Shown here piece after piece: positions 36,797-49,500 of a DNA stretch of 64,000 nt (position 1 is its first letter; the number at the start of each line of letters is the position of its first letter). The stretch covers positions 1 through 64,000 of the forward strand of contig JAQFVV010001083.1 in the NCBI GenBank assembly GCA_028023455.1, written 5' to 3'. Origin of the DNA: Epiperipatus broadwayi. Its lineage: Eukaryota; Onychophora; Udeonychophora; Euonychophora; Peripatidae. The translations under genes were made by a program, and so were the position numbers. The notes below the pieces were generated by a model. That model ran no database searches and was not told where the DNA came from. It worked only from the letters and a program-made list of their open reading frames with translations.

Positions 36797-38758
36797 CCTT
36801 CTAACCATCACACCTGATGTTTGACGACTTAAACAAAATATAATAGATCTTAAGAAATGGACATGTGAGCCATACCATAGACTAGATGGAATAATTATGG
36901 CTGTCTAGTCACCATAACATCTGTAGATAACATTTAAATACCATCTACCAAAGGAATTTTAATACGAATTATTTATATAAGTATTATTTATATGACACAA
37001 TTTCTAAATATTGTGTGAATAGGATTTAAGACAAATGAAATGAAAGTTTTCTGGTAGCCTTTGTCTCTTGAGTAAGATCTAAATAAAGAATATCTATGGA
37101 AAGAATATATTTATAAGTTTCAGTTGATCGCTGACCTCAAGCGCCAAACTCACTATTACAGTGAGAATTCTATGTTCCCCATTAACCAGGTGCCTGACCC
37201 AAGTTAGCTCCTATCCAGGGTTGGGAGGTAAACCTATCGGATGAATAGAGATAATAATAAAAAGGTGGGTTTGTATGTAACATGTAATGATATCATAAAT
37301 GTGTCTGCTCACTTCGGACATATTGGAATAATTTGCATTTTATTTGGCAGGTAAAATAATAGGAGAATGTAAACAATAAATAATAGGTAACTTTAATGCC
37401 AAGGTAAATATATATAAAATTTTATTATTAATATTTAAACATAATCTATATAAAGTCAACTCATATCATTCCTAGTTAAAATATATAATAAATTCCCCAA
37501 ACCATAAATGAAGTAATAAAATATTTAATCTGGAACAAATAAATATTAATTTATATATAAAAAAATTTAGTATACAGTTATACGCAATAGTTTCATGCTA
37601 TGAACTAATTTAATAGAGTCATTACGAGGGTAGCCATAAGCAATTCCGAGTTATATATATAAAAAAATATAGTTCATGTTACCTGATGAACCCCGGGGTG
37701 TGGGATCAGAATATAATGAATCAAGTAGTGTATCGGGTTGAGTTCCATGAGCTTGTAGCATTCGAAGTTTGCCTTATGAGAGCGCAATATAGTTTTTTTC
37801 TGCAAAGTCTGGCATTAAGAGTTACATAGGTGATGGATGAGTCACAATAGAAGTTCTCTATGATCTATAATTTTTAAAACAAATTTATTCATATTTTGGA
37901 TGCATGATTCACTCCTATTTTGTCCTATGTTAAGCAATATGGATTATTAATGAGGTTCCCAGGTTCTCCTATGGGCAGGTGGTGTAGAGTCAGTTCACAT
38001 TGGCTGCAGGTGGTAGAGCCCTTCACATATTGGTGCTTACCCCATCATTTTACACAGTTTCATTAATATATCTCTACGATTCTCTCTTCTCAACGGTTAC
38101 AATCTAACTGCCTAACTCTTTTTTTTTAATTAATTAAATTTTTCTAATTGCTTTGTCCTTTCTCAGAAAAAAGAATTTTATCAGATCTCTGATCTAGTTC
38201 TTTTTCTTTGAATACTTTTTCCTTTTCCAAATTACTTTTTACTTCATTTGACATGTCCATTGTCTTGTGGTGCCATCATTCCTGGTATCTTTTCTTATTC
38301 GCAATACATTCTTTAGCTATTCTTGGAATTTTTCTTTTTTTTAAGAAATTAAGGATTGTTATAGAACCCAGAATTGCTTGGAGGCATATACAATATTTCT
38401 TTTCACTACCCTCGCTAATTTGAGATATGATTGAAATTAAAATCAATATTTTAGACAATCCCAAAACAATCTATATAAAAATATTTACATACAACTGTAT
38501 TTTTTACCAATTTATAATATTTTAAAAATAAAACCTTCTAAAATAAACAAGGATTACTAATTAATCCCTTCCCCATTTAGTTCCTTAAAAGAAAGAGAAA
38601 AAAAAGAATTCAAAATTTAAATCACGCACATATATATGTCTAATTTTATATATATTTTTAACCCTTTAATGACAGCTTTAATAAATACCTGTATTGAGGG
38701 TAATGTGTATGTGCTTTTCCACTTTCTTGTAACAGGGTTTGAACCTAGTTACTGTTAC
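36797..38758. other. Mixed AT-rich stretch; no gene recognised
   Basis: It contains two less AT-rich patches (about 37,130-37,240 and 37,690-38,040) that look like old repeats but match nothing I can name. A minus-strand frame (38,464-38,276, continuing as lysine-rich sequence to about 38,160) shows no recognisable domain. Confidence 0.5.
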
Positions 38759-38759
38759 A

Positions 38760-38815
38760 ATATATATATATATATATATATATAATTGTATATATATATA
38801 TATATATATATATAA
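38760..38815. repeat. Two adjacent (TA)n runs
   Basis: TA tracts at 38,760-38,784 and 38,790-38,812 separated by ATTG. Confidence 0.95.
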
Positions 38816-39849
38816 TTCTAGGGGTTGCAAAGGAAAGAGAATGTTTTGTTATTTAAAGTCTTGTATTTGTTATTTTTTATTTATGTAAGAGTGTGTGCTT
38901 TTATAAATAGGTATCTAGTACACATAGCTGATTATATTTTAAAACCATAAAAATTGCTTTGAAAATATTTTGATTAAAATAATTTGTTTTTACTTTGGTT
39001 TTAAACTATTGTGATTAAAACAAACCAAAATTTTATTCTAAAAGCAGACATTAGTTTTAAAGTGGTGATATCTCAATCTAAAAGCTTAGATGGGAGAGTA
39101 TTTTTAATTAATTAAGATTTAAGTGGTGTTTAAAAGGAAAAAGAAATGAAAGAAAATAGCCCTTGTTAGATTTTTAATTAAGATCTGGTGGGAGATAAAG
39201 AATAGGCATAAAAGCTGTTTTTAAGAGAAAAAAAGAGAGAGAGAAAAGGTGAGGTCATTCAGTCTTTTTTTTGGAAAGATTTTAATTACTAAAGAAACAA
39301 TTCAAAAAAGGGAGAAAAGATCAGCCAGTTGTTATCATAAATATTTCAACCTTAAAATGGATTTCCCATAAAAGGTGCAAATGCTTATTATTGGAGCCAG
39401 CAATCACCAATTTCCAATGAAGAAACTACCAGCCTTGCAAAAAAATATCAATGGTATGCCATGCTAAATACCATTCTAAGATAAACCTCAGAGCTCTAAA
39501 GTCATTTCAACATTAACATGTTCTAATTTAAAAGTTCAAAACTAATCCAGAAATTTTCCATTATAATCCATGACCAGCTTTCTGGGGATAAAAAAAGTAA
39601 AGAAAACAACAGAAGTATACACTTGCTAGAACTGAGCCTTGCATATCATTGGAATGAACCATAAAGAAAAATTTAATTTTAAACAATTATTTTTAAAATT
39701 AGATGAATTTATTTTTTTTATTTTCTGGTCAATTTATTAGTTTACATGAGGTGATAAAAACAGAAAATCTTTATCGGCCTTATGACCCTAATATAATGGA
39801 TTAAAAATACACTGATAATTCAGATATGAAGGTCTTCAATGCGATATAA

Positions 39850-40110
39850 ATATAATTGCAGAATATCGTAAGTTATTAATTTTAATTTTTAATATTTGAA
39901 ATTTTTTAAATCATTTGATAAATGGTATATTCATTTGTTTGCATTTGTATTGGTGTGTACTATATAAATTATATAATATTAAATCATTTATGCTCTTTAT
40001 TATACAAATATTTGAAATACAGGCACTCTTCACATACCTGAAGCCTAATTGTAAATATACAGTATTGCAGAATATCATCAAGTTATTAATTTTAATTTTT
40101 AATATAACAA
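39850..40110. repeat. Tandem duplication, period about 208 bp
   Basis: TTGCAGAATATCGTAAGTTA followed by TTAATTTTAATTTTTAATAT at 39,856 recurs at 40,064 with CATCAAGTTA. Downstream GTTTGCATTTGTATTGGTGT parallels TTTATATTTGTATTAGTGTG. Confidence 0.65.
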
Positions 40111-40214
40111 AAATTGTTTTTGTAGAGCAATTTTGGGTATAGACCTATTGATTCTCAAAAGGTATATGTTTATATTTGTATTAGTGTGTTTGTGTTTGTT
40201 CTTGCATCATGTTT

Positions 40215-40365
40215 GTATAACAAGTAATGGTGCTTGTCTTATAGCTAAAGATGCTGTTGGATGGCGCCATTTTCATGCTAAAACTATAAAATATGAACAT
40301 TCATGGGTCATTGATTTTAATAATTTTTCTGTGCTTTTTTGTAATGCAAAAATAAAAACAAAACT
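40215..40365 (+). repeat. Diverged repeat, partner of 41,270-41,410
   Basis: TGCTTGTCTTATAGCTAAAG followed by ATGGCGCCATTTTCATGC and AAAACTATAAAATATGAACA. The reverse complement of 41,270-41,410 follows the same order (ACTCATCTTTTAGCTAAATA, then ATGGCACAGTTTTTGCACCA). Identity is low (about 60% by eye). Confidence 0.4.
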
Positions 40366-40493
40366 AAATTGTCTTTTTTAAATATTATGTTTTATTAACG
40401 TATACAATTTAAATGATAATAATAAATGTAAAATAAAATCAACAAATTACAGTTTGATTCATGTTTTTTATATCGTATACTTTTTAAATTGTG

Positions 40494-40591
40494 TATCAAT
40501 TTTCTATCGGATATTTTTTTACTTGTGTTACGGCTTTTTTTTTATCAATTTTCTATCGGATATTTTTTTACTTGTGTTATGACTTTTTTTG
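40494..40591. repeat. 49-bp tandem duplication
   Basis: TATCAATTTTCTATCGGATA followed by TTTTTTTACTTGTGTTA starts at 40,494 and again at 40,543, nearly identical. Confidence 0.9.
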
Positions 40592-40642
40592 TTGTTGTTT
40601 AACTAAAAAATAATAATCATAATAAAAGTAAAAGTTGTTACG

Positions 40643-40707
40643 GTTAGATTTAGGGTTAGTTTTAGGGTTAGTTTAGGGTTAGGTTTAGGGTTAGTTTTAG
40701 GGTTAGT
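40643..40707. repeat. Interstitial telomere-like tract (TTAGGG-type)
   Basis: About six TTAGGG cores spaced by T/GT/GTTT variants (GGTTAGATTTAGGGTTAG..). The spacing is irregular, so it is a degenerate interstitial tract and not a chromosome end. It is in keeping with the TTAGGG telomere repeat of most non-insect animals. Confidence 0.75.
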
Positions 40708-41269
40708 GTTCTGTTGTTTGTAATGCTAAAATAAAAAAATTCAAAATTGTAACCATACTTGGACGAAACTCAAACTTTTTTAAACAACAACAAACACATA
40801 CAAATGTCTTCTTTACTTATTAAACATGTTTATAATATTTGCTTTTTATGAAATTTACAAAAAAACCTGTATATTTGGACTTTTCTTACTGGATATTTTT
40901 TCGTACCACTCTTTTTTACTTCAAAAATATACAGACGGTAGAATCTTCGTCTCGTGGAATGTTACTAACAGTACGTTACTTGACATGTTACATAATTGCA
41001 ACTCAATAAAAATATAGATATTTAACATTTTCCCAAATAAAAGTTCAATACAGTATGTTGTAAAAAGTCTTATAATTATTGCTTTAAAAAATCTGAACAT
41101 TTCAGTAGTTTAAAATAAAAAAAATCCAATGAAAACAACATGTCAATACAATTCAAATAAAAACTCTCTCATCAAGCCGTAATTATTTTATAAATTGTGC
41201 AAATTTGGAAAATGTATTTGCTGCTATGTGACATACATGCTGTACTGTGACGTGACATAGCAGCCTGCA

Positions 41270-41410
41270 TTCTGTAGCACAACAACAAAGTTGTATTATA
41301 GAAAATGCGAGTTCGAATGTGTCAGCCTCGGAAACAGCATTTTTATGTGTTTTGGTGCAAAAACTGTGCCATAGAGTGGCATATTTAGCTAAAAGATGAG
41401 TACCTAAACA
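41270..41410 (-). repeat. Diverged inverted partner of 40,215-40,365
   Basis: See the partner entry. Both sit in short open frames with a shared pattern (LIAKDAVGWRHFHAKT against LLAKYATLWHSFCTKT), so the pair may derive from an unrecognised repeat that once coded or simply kept the frame. Confidence 0.35.
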
Positions 41411-42180
41411 ATTATTTACATATACAGAGCAGTGCAATGTAAATTTTAAAAGCTGATACTCTAATGTACAGAGCAGTTGCAGTTGATAAAGCAATCACAA
41501 AATTTATTGGGCATAATACTATGTGAAAATAAAAACACTTAAAAACCAATAAAGAGATTTCAAATGATATGTGTATGGTGGTAGCCACAATGATTATGCA
41601 TATACTACATGGAACTCTATGCAAGCAAAAAATAAAATTCTGATTTTTTTTCTATACCTTGATATTCATGCTATGGAGTCAATAGTTTTGCCACATCTTG
41701 CATCACATTATGCAAATAAATTATATCTCTGTAGGATAATAAATATAATAAGATAGCATCACTGGTGTGCATGAAGAATATAAACATTACTGATATACAC
41801 CAAAAATATAAAATGTAGAGATGAAACTCAATTTATCAGTGATACAGGGAGTAGCCTACAATTTCTAGTTTTAGATAGATAAGAAGCTAATTGCTACGAA
41901 CACAAATGCATATCCACCTTCTGGAATTGATTTGTTTTGTATATTTTATTAGGATGAATCTTTTTCTTATAGATGCCTTTGAGATTTACCAACTTTTGGG
42001 GTATAAGATAAAAATGAAGAATTTTTATGTGATTACTTTTGGAGATTCTGAAGCTATGGATTATCTCAGATAAAAAGTATTATATATCATTTGACAGATA
42101 ATGTTGTGAGAAATACAAAGAAATTATCACTGAAAATGCAATTTAAATTAGTTGTTATTCCAAAGAAACCTTTATTAAGT
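41411..42180. other. AT-rich stretch, nothing recognised
   Basis: Several 60-codon frames, none with a motif and none longer than chance would give here. Confidence 0.6.
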
Positions 42181-42182
42181 TA

Positions 42183-43700
42183 CTATAACAGATCGTATGG
42201 GCCCAAATGTGCAGGACCACATTCTGTTGCCTGCACCAGAGAGCCAAAGAGATTACAATATTAGACTGCTGTAATAGAGCTGGGAGGTGGCTTAAAGTAG
42301 TCCAACCTCCTTACCCAATAAATTAGTATTACCAGTATCTAAAAAAATGAATCCCAAGTTCAAACATCAAGGAAGTCACAAGGAAGAGAGGCAATGAATA
42401 GTCAATCAAGGGGATGCAACCATCCATTCAAGGCAATAATATATGAAAGAGAAATGACTCTCAACCTGATTGGCATGTCCTCAAATAGCTCCCAGACCTC
42501 ATTTATGACAAGACCAGCCAGAACTCCACTTTGCAAGACCCCAAACCTACCCCTTGGACAAGGTTAATCCACCCCGGGCCCCCAATTGCAAGTGGGTTAA
42601 ATACCCTGGGTATCCCATTGGTTCAGCTGATCCAGAACACTAACTGAATCAAAGAAGGCCATGAGAACAGTACCTGGTCATCCTTTTCTTTGTGGTGATG
42701 ATTGCCATTCACTCTCACAGATCTATGAACTCCTCAGGACCATCACCTCTACTCCTGAGACTAAATCTTCAAGAAAAACATGTGGCTTCTAATTCAACAG
42801 TCCAAATGGGCAAGGACCACACTCAGTTTACCTCACCAAAAATGTATTGTTAACCATGGAAACATGACAACAATACTAATATGGGCCAATCCAAATGGGC
42901 TGGGATCACACTTGGTCTACCTACCTACCTAGACCATGGAAAAATTACATGAGTGGTTAATCACAAAATACATGGAATTAAATACCTTGATTACAAAATG
43001 CATGGTGATAAATACATTGATTCATTGTAGTCTTGAAAACCATGGTTAGCCTTACCTGCAAACCATGAGAACACACCATTTGACCATATCACTTTATACA
43101 CTGAAGCCAATGAAGATCAAAGTCTGCTTCACACTGTTGTCAACTCTTGATACATGTCAAATGTTCTAAATAATTGTTCAGCCCATCCAACTGCAAAGTT
43201 CTTCAGCAATTATAATCTAGCCTATATCTTTTCACTTGGTTATTCCAATTATGAAAAGTGTGATTGGCATTATGGGATTCTTGCTTATTGTTTGTTTGTA
43301 CAGCAGAGATTGATGGTAACCAACCTGTTCTAATAACTAGTTTCTGTAACTATGTTGTGGACTTGATTGTAGTAGGATTCCAACTGGGATTCTTGTGTTG
43401 ACTCTATTTGAATTCTGCTTATCTTAATTGAAATTTAGGTCTTGATTAGTAATCAAGGTTTCAGTTGTGTAATCTAAAAATTTGTAATTAATCTTTGGAT
43501 TATTCATAATAATTGTTGGATTAAAGAAGGTTGAGTGAATTGCAGCTTCAATATCTCTATTCGGGTCTATAACATCATTTGAACTTATTTTTCTCTTTAA
43601 ATCATTGTTTTTGGCTCAAGGAACACTTCATTGTAATTCTGTGTTGATATAAAAATTTTCAATTTTTTTGGGGTTCCCCAATCACACCAGAAGTGGCCCA
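42183..43700. mobile_element. GC-richer block of unknown class, possibly a solo LTR
   Basis: Base composition changes abruptly to near-balanced over about 500-900 bp (for example CACCCCGGGCCCCCAATTGC at 42,571) and then grades back. Three related ~38-bp segments occur inside: CCCAAATGTGCAGGACCACA (42,200), TCCAAATGGGCAAGGACCAC (42,803) and TCCAAATGGGCTGGGATCAC (42,890). The right end, GGGGTTCCCCAATCACACCAG then AAGTGGCCC, could be an LTR edge and primer-binding region, but no coding part or second copy supports it. Confidence 0.35.
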
Positions 43701-46077
43701 ATAACTTTTGATCTAATTATTGGAAAAATTTAATTATTGTGCAGGGAGATGGCTTAAAACATAATCTATAATGTTTGATTCTAAAATTGAGTTCAAATTC
43801 ATATTTAAAATAATTGCCTCCCCCCCCCACTGTTTTGCCACATTCAACTACCCTCTGTTTGACATCATGATATCATAACTTTTTTCTTATGAATGAATTA
43901 ATGCTGGGATTTATTTTGTTTTCTATTGTTTTATAATTACTTTTGTATCTAGTTTGTTTCTTGGTCTATTTTCTGTCCTTCTGACTGGTTTGCAGCTGTA
44001 GAAACTTGCTTTACTTTATAAATATCTGATGTTAATGTGAAATTCTTAAGACTATCTTTATTAAGCTTTCCCCCCCCCCCAATGTTTTCAATGGAATTTG
44101 ACTTTCAAACCATTTCTCAATTAATCTTATCATTAAACTTAGGATTTCTAGTAACATTATTCTTTTTGAATTATTTGGTTTCATTTTAAAATCTTTTTTT
44201 AAGTTTTAATCTTGCTCAAATTATTCTAAGAATTCTTTATACTGGCTTTTTCCTTTTTTAATGGCAGCCATTTGCTTAGAACGGAACGATTGATAATTTC
44301 AAATATTTTTGAATTGAAATTGATTTAAAATTTTTTGTAAAGGTGATGAAATGATAAAACAAATACTCCCCTACATCTTGGCAAACTTTTTTCTCCACAA
44401 ACTCAAAACTTGAAAGCATATTGAGTCCCATCCTTCTGAGCCAGTGAACAGATAACTGCTCCAGCTGGAAACAGAAAGTGGACTCTAATTTAAACTTAGT
44501 TAATGATAAATTAGAAATTATGGACAAACCATAAAGTAATAATTATGCCAGATGTTGAAATTTCTTTTTTCCTTATTTTTTAAATGGTATTCACTATTTG
44601 CCTTAGCCTTATTGTTTTCCTTAGTTTTTCTAGTTTCTGTCAATGTAAAGTTTTTTGCACTAATATTATTAAAACTGAAGTTATTATAAAAATTGTGTCT
44701 CAAGTCAGTTTTTTAAAAAATTCAATTGGAGAATCAACCAGTTATGAATTTTTATTCTTTTAATTAAGCTCCAACTATTCTGGCCTATTTACAACTTTTT
44801 TACAAACACTACTCCAGGAATAGCATTTTATCAACACTCTCCTTTGTTCAAAGAAATACCCCTCTTACAACAATTTTCTATTTTCCAAACAAATTACTAT
44901 TTTTATTTACAATTCTAGAAGAAGAAAATTTGAAAAGCAAATAAACAAAATCATATTTTTCTTTATTATAATTATTAACAGAACCATTTTTTACTATTAA
45001 ATAAAATACCCTTAATAAATTTATCAAAGTAGCTAACACTTATGTAATGTTTATAAAATTGACATTTTTGAAACAAAGCAATCATATTAGAATTATTTAA
45101 TCTAAAGTAAAGCAGTGGTGAGTGTATATGCTGGCTACACATTAATTCAAAAATTAAATCAATATGTATTTTACAGTAGCATTTAAGATTATTATAAATA
45201 TTAGAGGTTTAAAGAGAAAATAATTATAAATCTTAAAAATTACAAGAAAAAATAATCAGAATTAAAATATTTATGGAATAAAGGTTTTTTAAATATATTT
45301 TTTTAAATTACATAAAACTTAAATTCTTATCTACAGTTTATAATTTTACTTTGTGACTTTGCAAGATTTTGTTAGAGCTAATAAATGTAATGAATACTTT
45401 TCAAATCAATTCTTTTGCCAAATTTGTACACTATTTTTGCTTTACTGTTGGTTTTCTTAATATTTAGTCATTCGATTTTTTTTTTCAGTATTTAATACCT
45501 TGTGAAGGACATATACTGTAAGCATGTCAATTACTTTCCAAATTTACTATTTAGGAACTAAGGGGTTTTTTTTCTTTCTTAAGCATTAGAAAATGTAACT
45601 GAGTATTTTTCTTTTACATGTTATTATAAATTTCATGCTGAAAAAAATAGCAATCCCAAAAAAACATGCATGCTATGTTTATTTATTTTATTGACATATA
45701 TTACAATTTTAGAGCTGCAGAAGAATAATAAATATTTTATCTCTCGAAGCAACTAATGATCCTTCAATAACTTTGATTTTACTTAACAACTATGGGTAAC
45801 CTATTTTATTTCAACTCATGTCTATTTATCTGCAGTATTTGGTATGATGAATTGCATAAATATTGAGAATAGTTGGAACTTTGAAGTGGAAAAATATATT
45901 TATATTAAGTCAAATGCTCATGAGGTGTTGATGTTTAGTAACCAATTTTTTATCTAATTAAATACATCAAGGATTTCAATGAAGGGCTTATTTTTTTATA
46001 ATTAATAACATTATTTTTAATTTACTCATACATTTAATATATGTATATCAAAACTAGTTTAGCTTTATGCTTGTAAT
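43701..46077. other. AT-rich stretch, no gene recognised
   Basis: C runs lie at 43,819 and 44,069. An 83-codon minus frame at 44,276-44,527 carries no motif I can name. Isolated TTTTTCAG strings occur, but no plausible exon follows. Confidence 0.55.
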
Positions 46078-46095
46078 ATATATATATATATATAT

Positions 46096-46466
46096 GTTAA
46101 AACGAAGATTTGCACGGGTTAAATATATAAAATACATATTTTGCGGGTTCATCCGTGTTAAAAACTTTTAATATCAATATACTGACGTTTCGACTTGGTC
46201 ACACAAGCCATCCACAAGCGAGATGATACGTGCAAACTTCCTCCTATTTGGAAAGATTTCTTTAAAAAACATTCTTAAATTTAACATTTTTGCTATTGGT
46301 GGGATTTTTAATGTTTTATTCAAACCAGTGATTGTAGCGCCTCTACAACCGTCTTTCTACCTTTTTATAACTCTGTGGATGGCTTGTGTGACCAAGTCGA
46401 AACGTCAGTATATTGATATTAAAAGTTTTTAACACGGATGAACCCGCAAAATATGTATTTTATATA
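46096..46466. mobile_element. Element with perfect 91-bp inverted arms
   Basis: A head GTTAAAACGAAGATTTGCAC (46,096) is followed by the left arm 46,124-46,214, a 161-bp centre and the right arm 46,376-46,466. I compared the arms base by base and find no mismatch. Each arm contains GACGTTTCGACTTGGTCACA or its complement. The minus-strand PLE at 52.9 kb has a diverged relative of the same string (AATGTTTTGACCAGGTCACA) after its endonuclease, so I infer the arms are PLE terminal sequence. The centre has no coding motif. It is bordered by TA runs on both sides. Confidence 0.7.
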
Positions 46467-46475
46467 TATAAGAAA

Positions 46476-46566
46476 ACATTCAATACTTAGACAATCCCAA
46501 TGTAGATAACAATCAGCAATCTCAAACTGTTGTCAAGGCAAACTCCTTTTAACAATAAAGATGGAA
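46476..46566. mobile_element. Half copy of the 1.8-kb palindromic MITE
   Basis: CATTCAATACTTAGACAATC, a second block and TGTTGTCAAGGCAAACTCCT follow the arm at 1,835-1,910. Only one arm is present. It starts within ten bases of the preceding element. Confidence 0.65.
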
Positions 46567-49500
46567 TATATATATTTCATTTCAAAATTTGTTTTCCTTT
46601 TCCACATTTTTGATATTCTTAAAAAAAAATTTCTATTAATTTTAACAAAAATATAACTCTCAAAATATATAGTATTTCATTATTTTAGCTTTACACACTT
46701 ATTTTAAATCTATTCTGAAATAATTACTAAAATATGAGTATCAAGAGAAATTCACTCTTTTTGATGGCTGTGCTACCAAATAGTGATAATGTCATTTTTA
46801 CGAATTATAATTTTAACAATATTTAAGCTTTGTCAATATACTGTAGTTTGCTTCTTTTTTTTTTTTCAGTATTTAATTATATCGTTAAAAAACCAATTTG
46901 TTATATTCAATCTTGGTTTAAATATCAGCACATCTGTTACTATACTATTTAAAATGTTGCCAAAAAAAAACAGTTTCTTCTTAACTATATATATATATCA
47001 CTATTTTTAAACAAAATAGTGTTTCATTAATTTACAACATTTTTAAAATTCTACACATATTTAATTTGTTTTAACCTATTTTATCTTAAGAGTAGTACAA
47101 CAAAAAGTCAATTATATTTTTATAAATTGTCATAAGAAATATTAATGAGATATCTTTATTACTACTACTTTTTATAACCATTACTTAAGGTTATATAATA
47201 ATATAACATCTACTTTATTTTATTTCTGCAGCTGCAAGGAATTATTTTTAAAATTTATACTAAATTTTAACAGTAAAATGTAAGAAAATTATCTCACTGT
47301 CAGAAATAATTAATGTATGCAAAACACAATTTAATTTCAAAAGATGTAATAAAACCGTTTCGGATAATTTCAAATTTATTACGCAATTTCGAAAACTTAC
47401 TATTATATCCCTCATTGTATTATCATTTTTATAATATAATAAAAGAAGTAAAACGCAATTTATTTTTATATTTGCTACATTCAAAGTAAAATATTTAATT
47501 TTATTATTATTTTTTGGGACATAACACACACATACATATATACATTAATTACAAAAGAAAATTAAAGTCTGCAGATACGGTTATTATTACTGAATGAATA
47601 TTTTCCACTTAAAAATATATTTATCTAGTACCGGTTGGTTAGTGTTTGGGAACTAAAAACACTATAATATATTTGGAGACGTGCCAAATATGTACTTTTT
47701 TATAACAAGCAAATTATATTACTTATTTTAATAATAACGTAGCTTACACCACGGCGCATGCGCTTTACAAATGTAACACTATTTATAATGAATAATTAGC
47801 CAAATTGGTAATTAAATGCAAAAAGGTATAAAATCATTGAGTTTGTATCTGCATTACCAGTGTGTAATGATTTTATATTGGGATATCTTTAACACTTGTG
47901 ACATATTAAATGTAAGGTGTTAAAACTTTACGAAGTTAATCAAAAAAAAAAAAAAACGCAAAGAAAAATAATTTCCTTGAAAACTAAATTTGTGCCTAAA
48001 GATGAAAATCTAAAAACAATAAATGGACTAGTATTCATTACAAATAAAAGTTAAAATAATAACAAAGATTATATTCAGCTCAATAAAATTTATATATATA
48101 TATATATCAATACCACTTAAAAATAATCATAGTAGGTTTTACCGGATAAATTTGGATATAATAATATAAACACGTGGATTATTCAGACTGACAGTTATAA
48201 TTTAGAAATTTTTTTGTCAATATTCGTTGTTCTTTGAACATGGCATCATTTTAAAAAATACATGATAGTTATGATCTATTTTGACTAACGAAAAATATAA
48301 TTTGAAATTGTAATGAGTTTATTAAATTGAATACAAAAATTAATTTTAATAACGTAATTATAAAATGTATAATAATGAAAATATAAAAAGACAAAGTATA
48401 TTAAAAGGCTATTGATTTCTGCAGCCTTTAAAAATATTCCATTAAATTTAAGCTAGATCATGCAAAATTGTTAAAAGATGTTGTGACTTTGTGAAAGTTG
48501 ACTAAGACAATAATAACAGATACTTTGCTAAAACAAAAATTTTATGTAGATAGAGAACATAAAAGTAGCAATTTTAAAAAAAAATAATTTTTACTAAGAT
48601 AAGGCAATCTATGCAGAATAAAAAACTATAAAAATAATTAAAATTATTCACTTACATAAAAATTGAATATGTGAAATTTCATTAGATACTACTAGAAAGA
48701 GTTATTGATGGAATAAAAATAAAAGTCAAAATTATTAAATACCATCTGAGTATTGAAAGAAGGATTATTTTTCTACAATAAAAAAAATGATGGATTTTTA
48801 TTAAAAACAGAAAATATGTCGCTATAGATAAATTCAATAAAAAATTGTACATCTATAAAAATACAAGTAAATAAAGTTGTCCATACAATAGCAATAAGAT
48901 TAATTGGAGTGTGTCATGTGTCAAGAAAAGTGAATAAAGTAATTAAGTCTAAAGTTAGTTGAAAATGGCCAAAATAATACTAAAGTTATACGCAAAATGT
49001 TTAAATAATAACCTTACCCTAATTGGTGAAATAATGCAATAGTAATATTGATAGGTAAAAAATATAAATAAGAAAACAATTATATAAATACATTGGTTAT
49101 ATATAAGAATTTTCTAATATTGCAGTCACATAAAGAGAACTTAAATTCTGGGCAATAAAAAGATTAAAATACTTTAAAAGAAATTATAGCATTGGCCTAA
49201 GATTGGAAGTTATTAAGCAAGAATTGAGTTGATTCTTAAATCATTAAGAGAATATTAAAACTTTAAAAAGTCATGAGATAAATCAAAAATATTAAATGAT
49301 AAAGAATATTTATTAAATTCTTAATAATAATTAGAAAAGATTGTGGCATTAAACAATTATCATTAGTTAAAAATGTATAATTGTTTCGCTCTTTAAAACA
49401 TTTCACAGAAGTTTTATTTCAATTATTTTATGAATTAAAAAAAGAATCTTAGGAAATAAAAATAAATAAGCATGAAAATATTGCACTTGTTATAGTTGTT

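Larger units (their letters stand above)
38816..40640. other. AT-rich stretch with two tandem duplications; no gene recognised
   Basis: No motif-bearing gene. Open frames at 39,915-40,142 and 40,133-40,381 lie in repeated DNA and have no known domain. The tandem units are listed separately. Confidence 0.5.

Noticed and set aside
40643-40707. True telomere
   Set aside because: Short, degenerate and flanked on both sides by ordinary sequence.
45478-45540. Small exon after TTTTTTTTTCAG
   Set aside because: The same TTTTTCAGTATTTAAT string occurs by chance at 46,858, and no open frame or partner exon is found.
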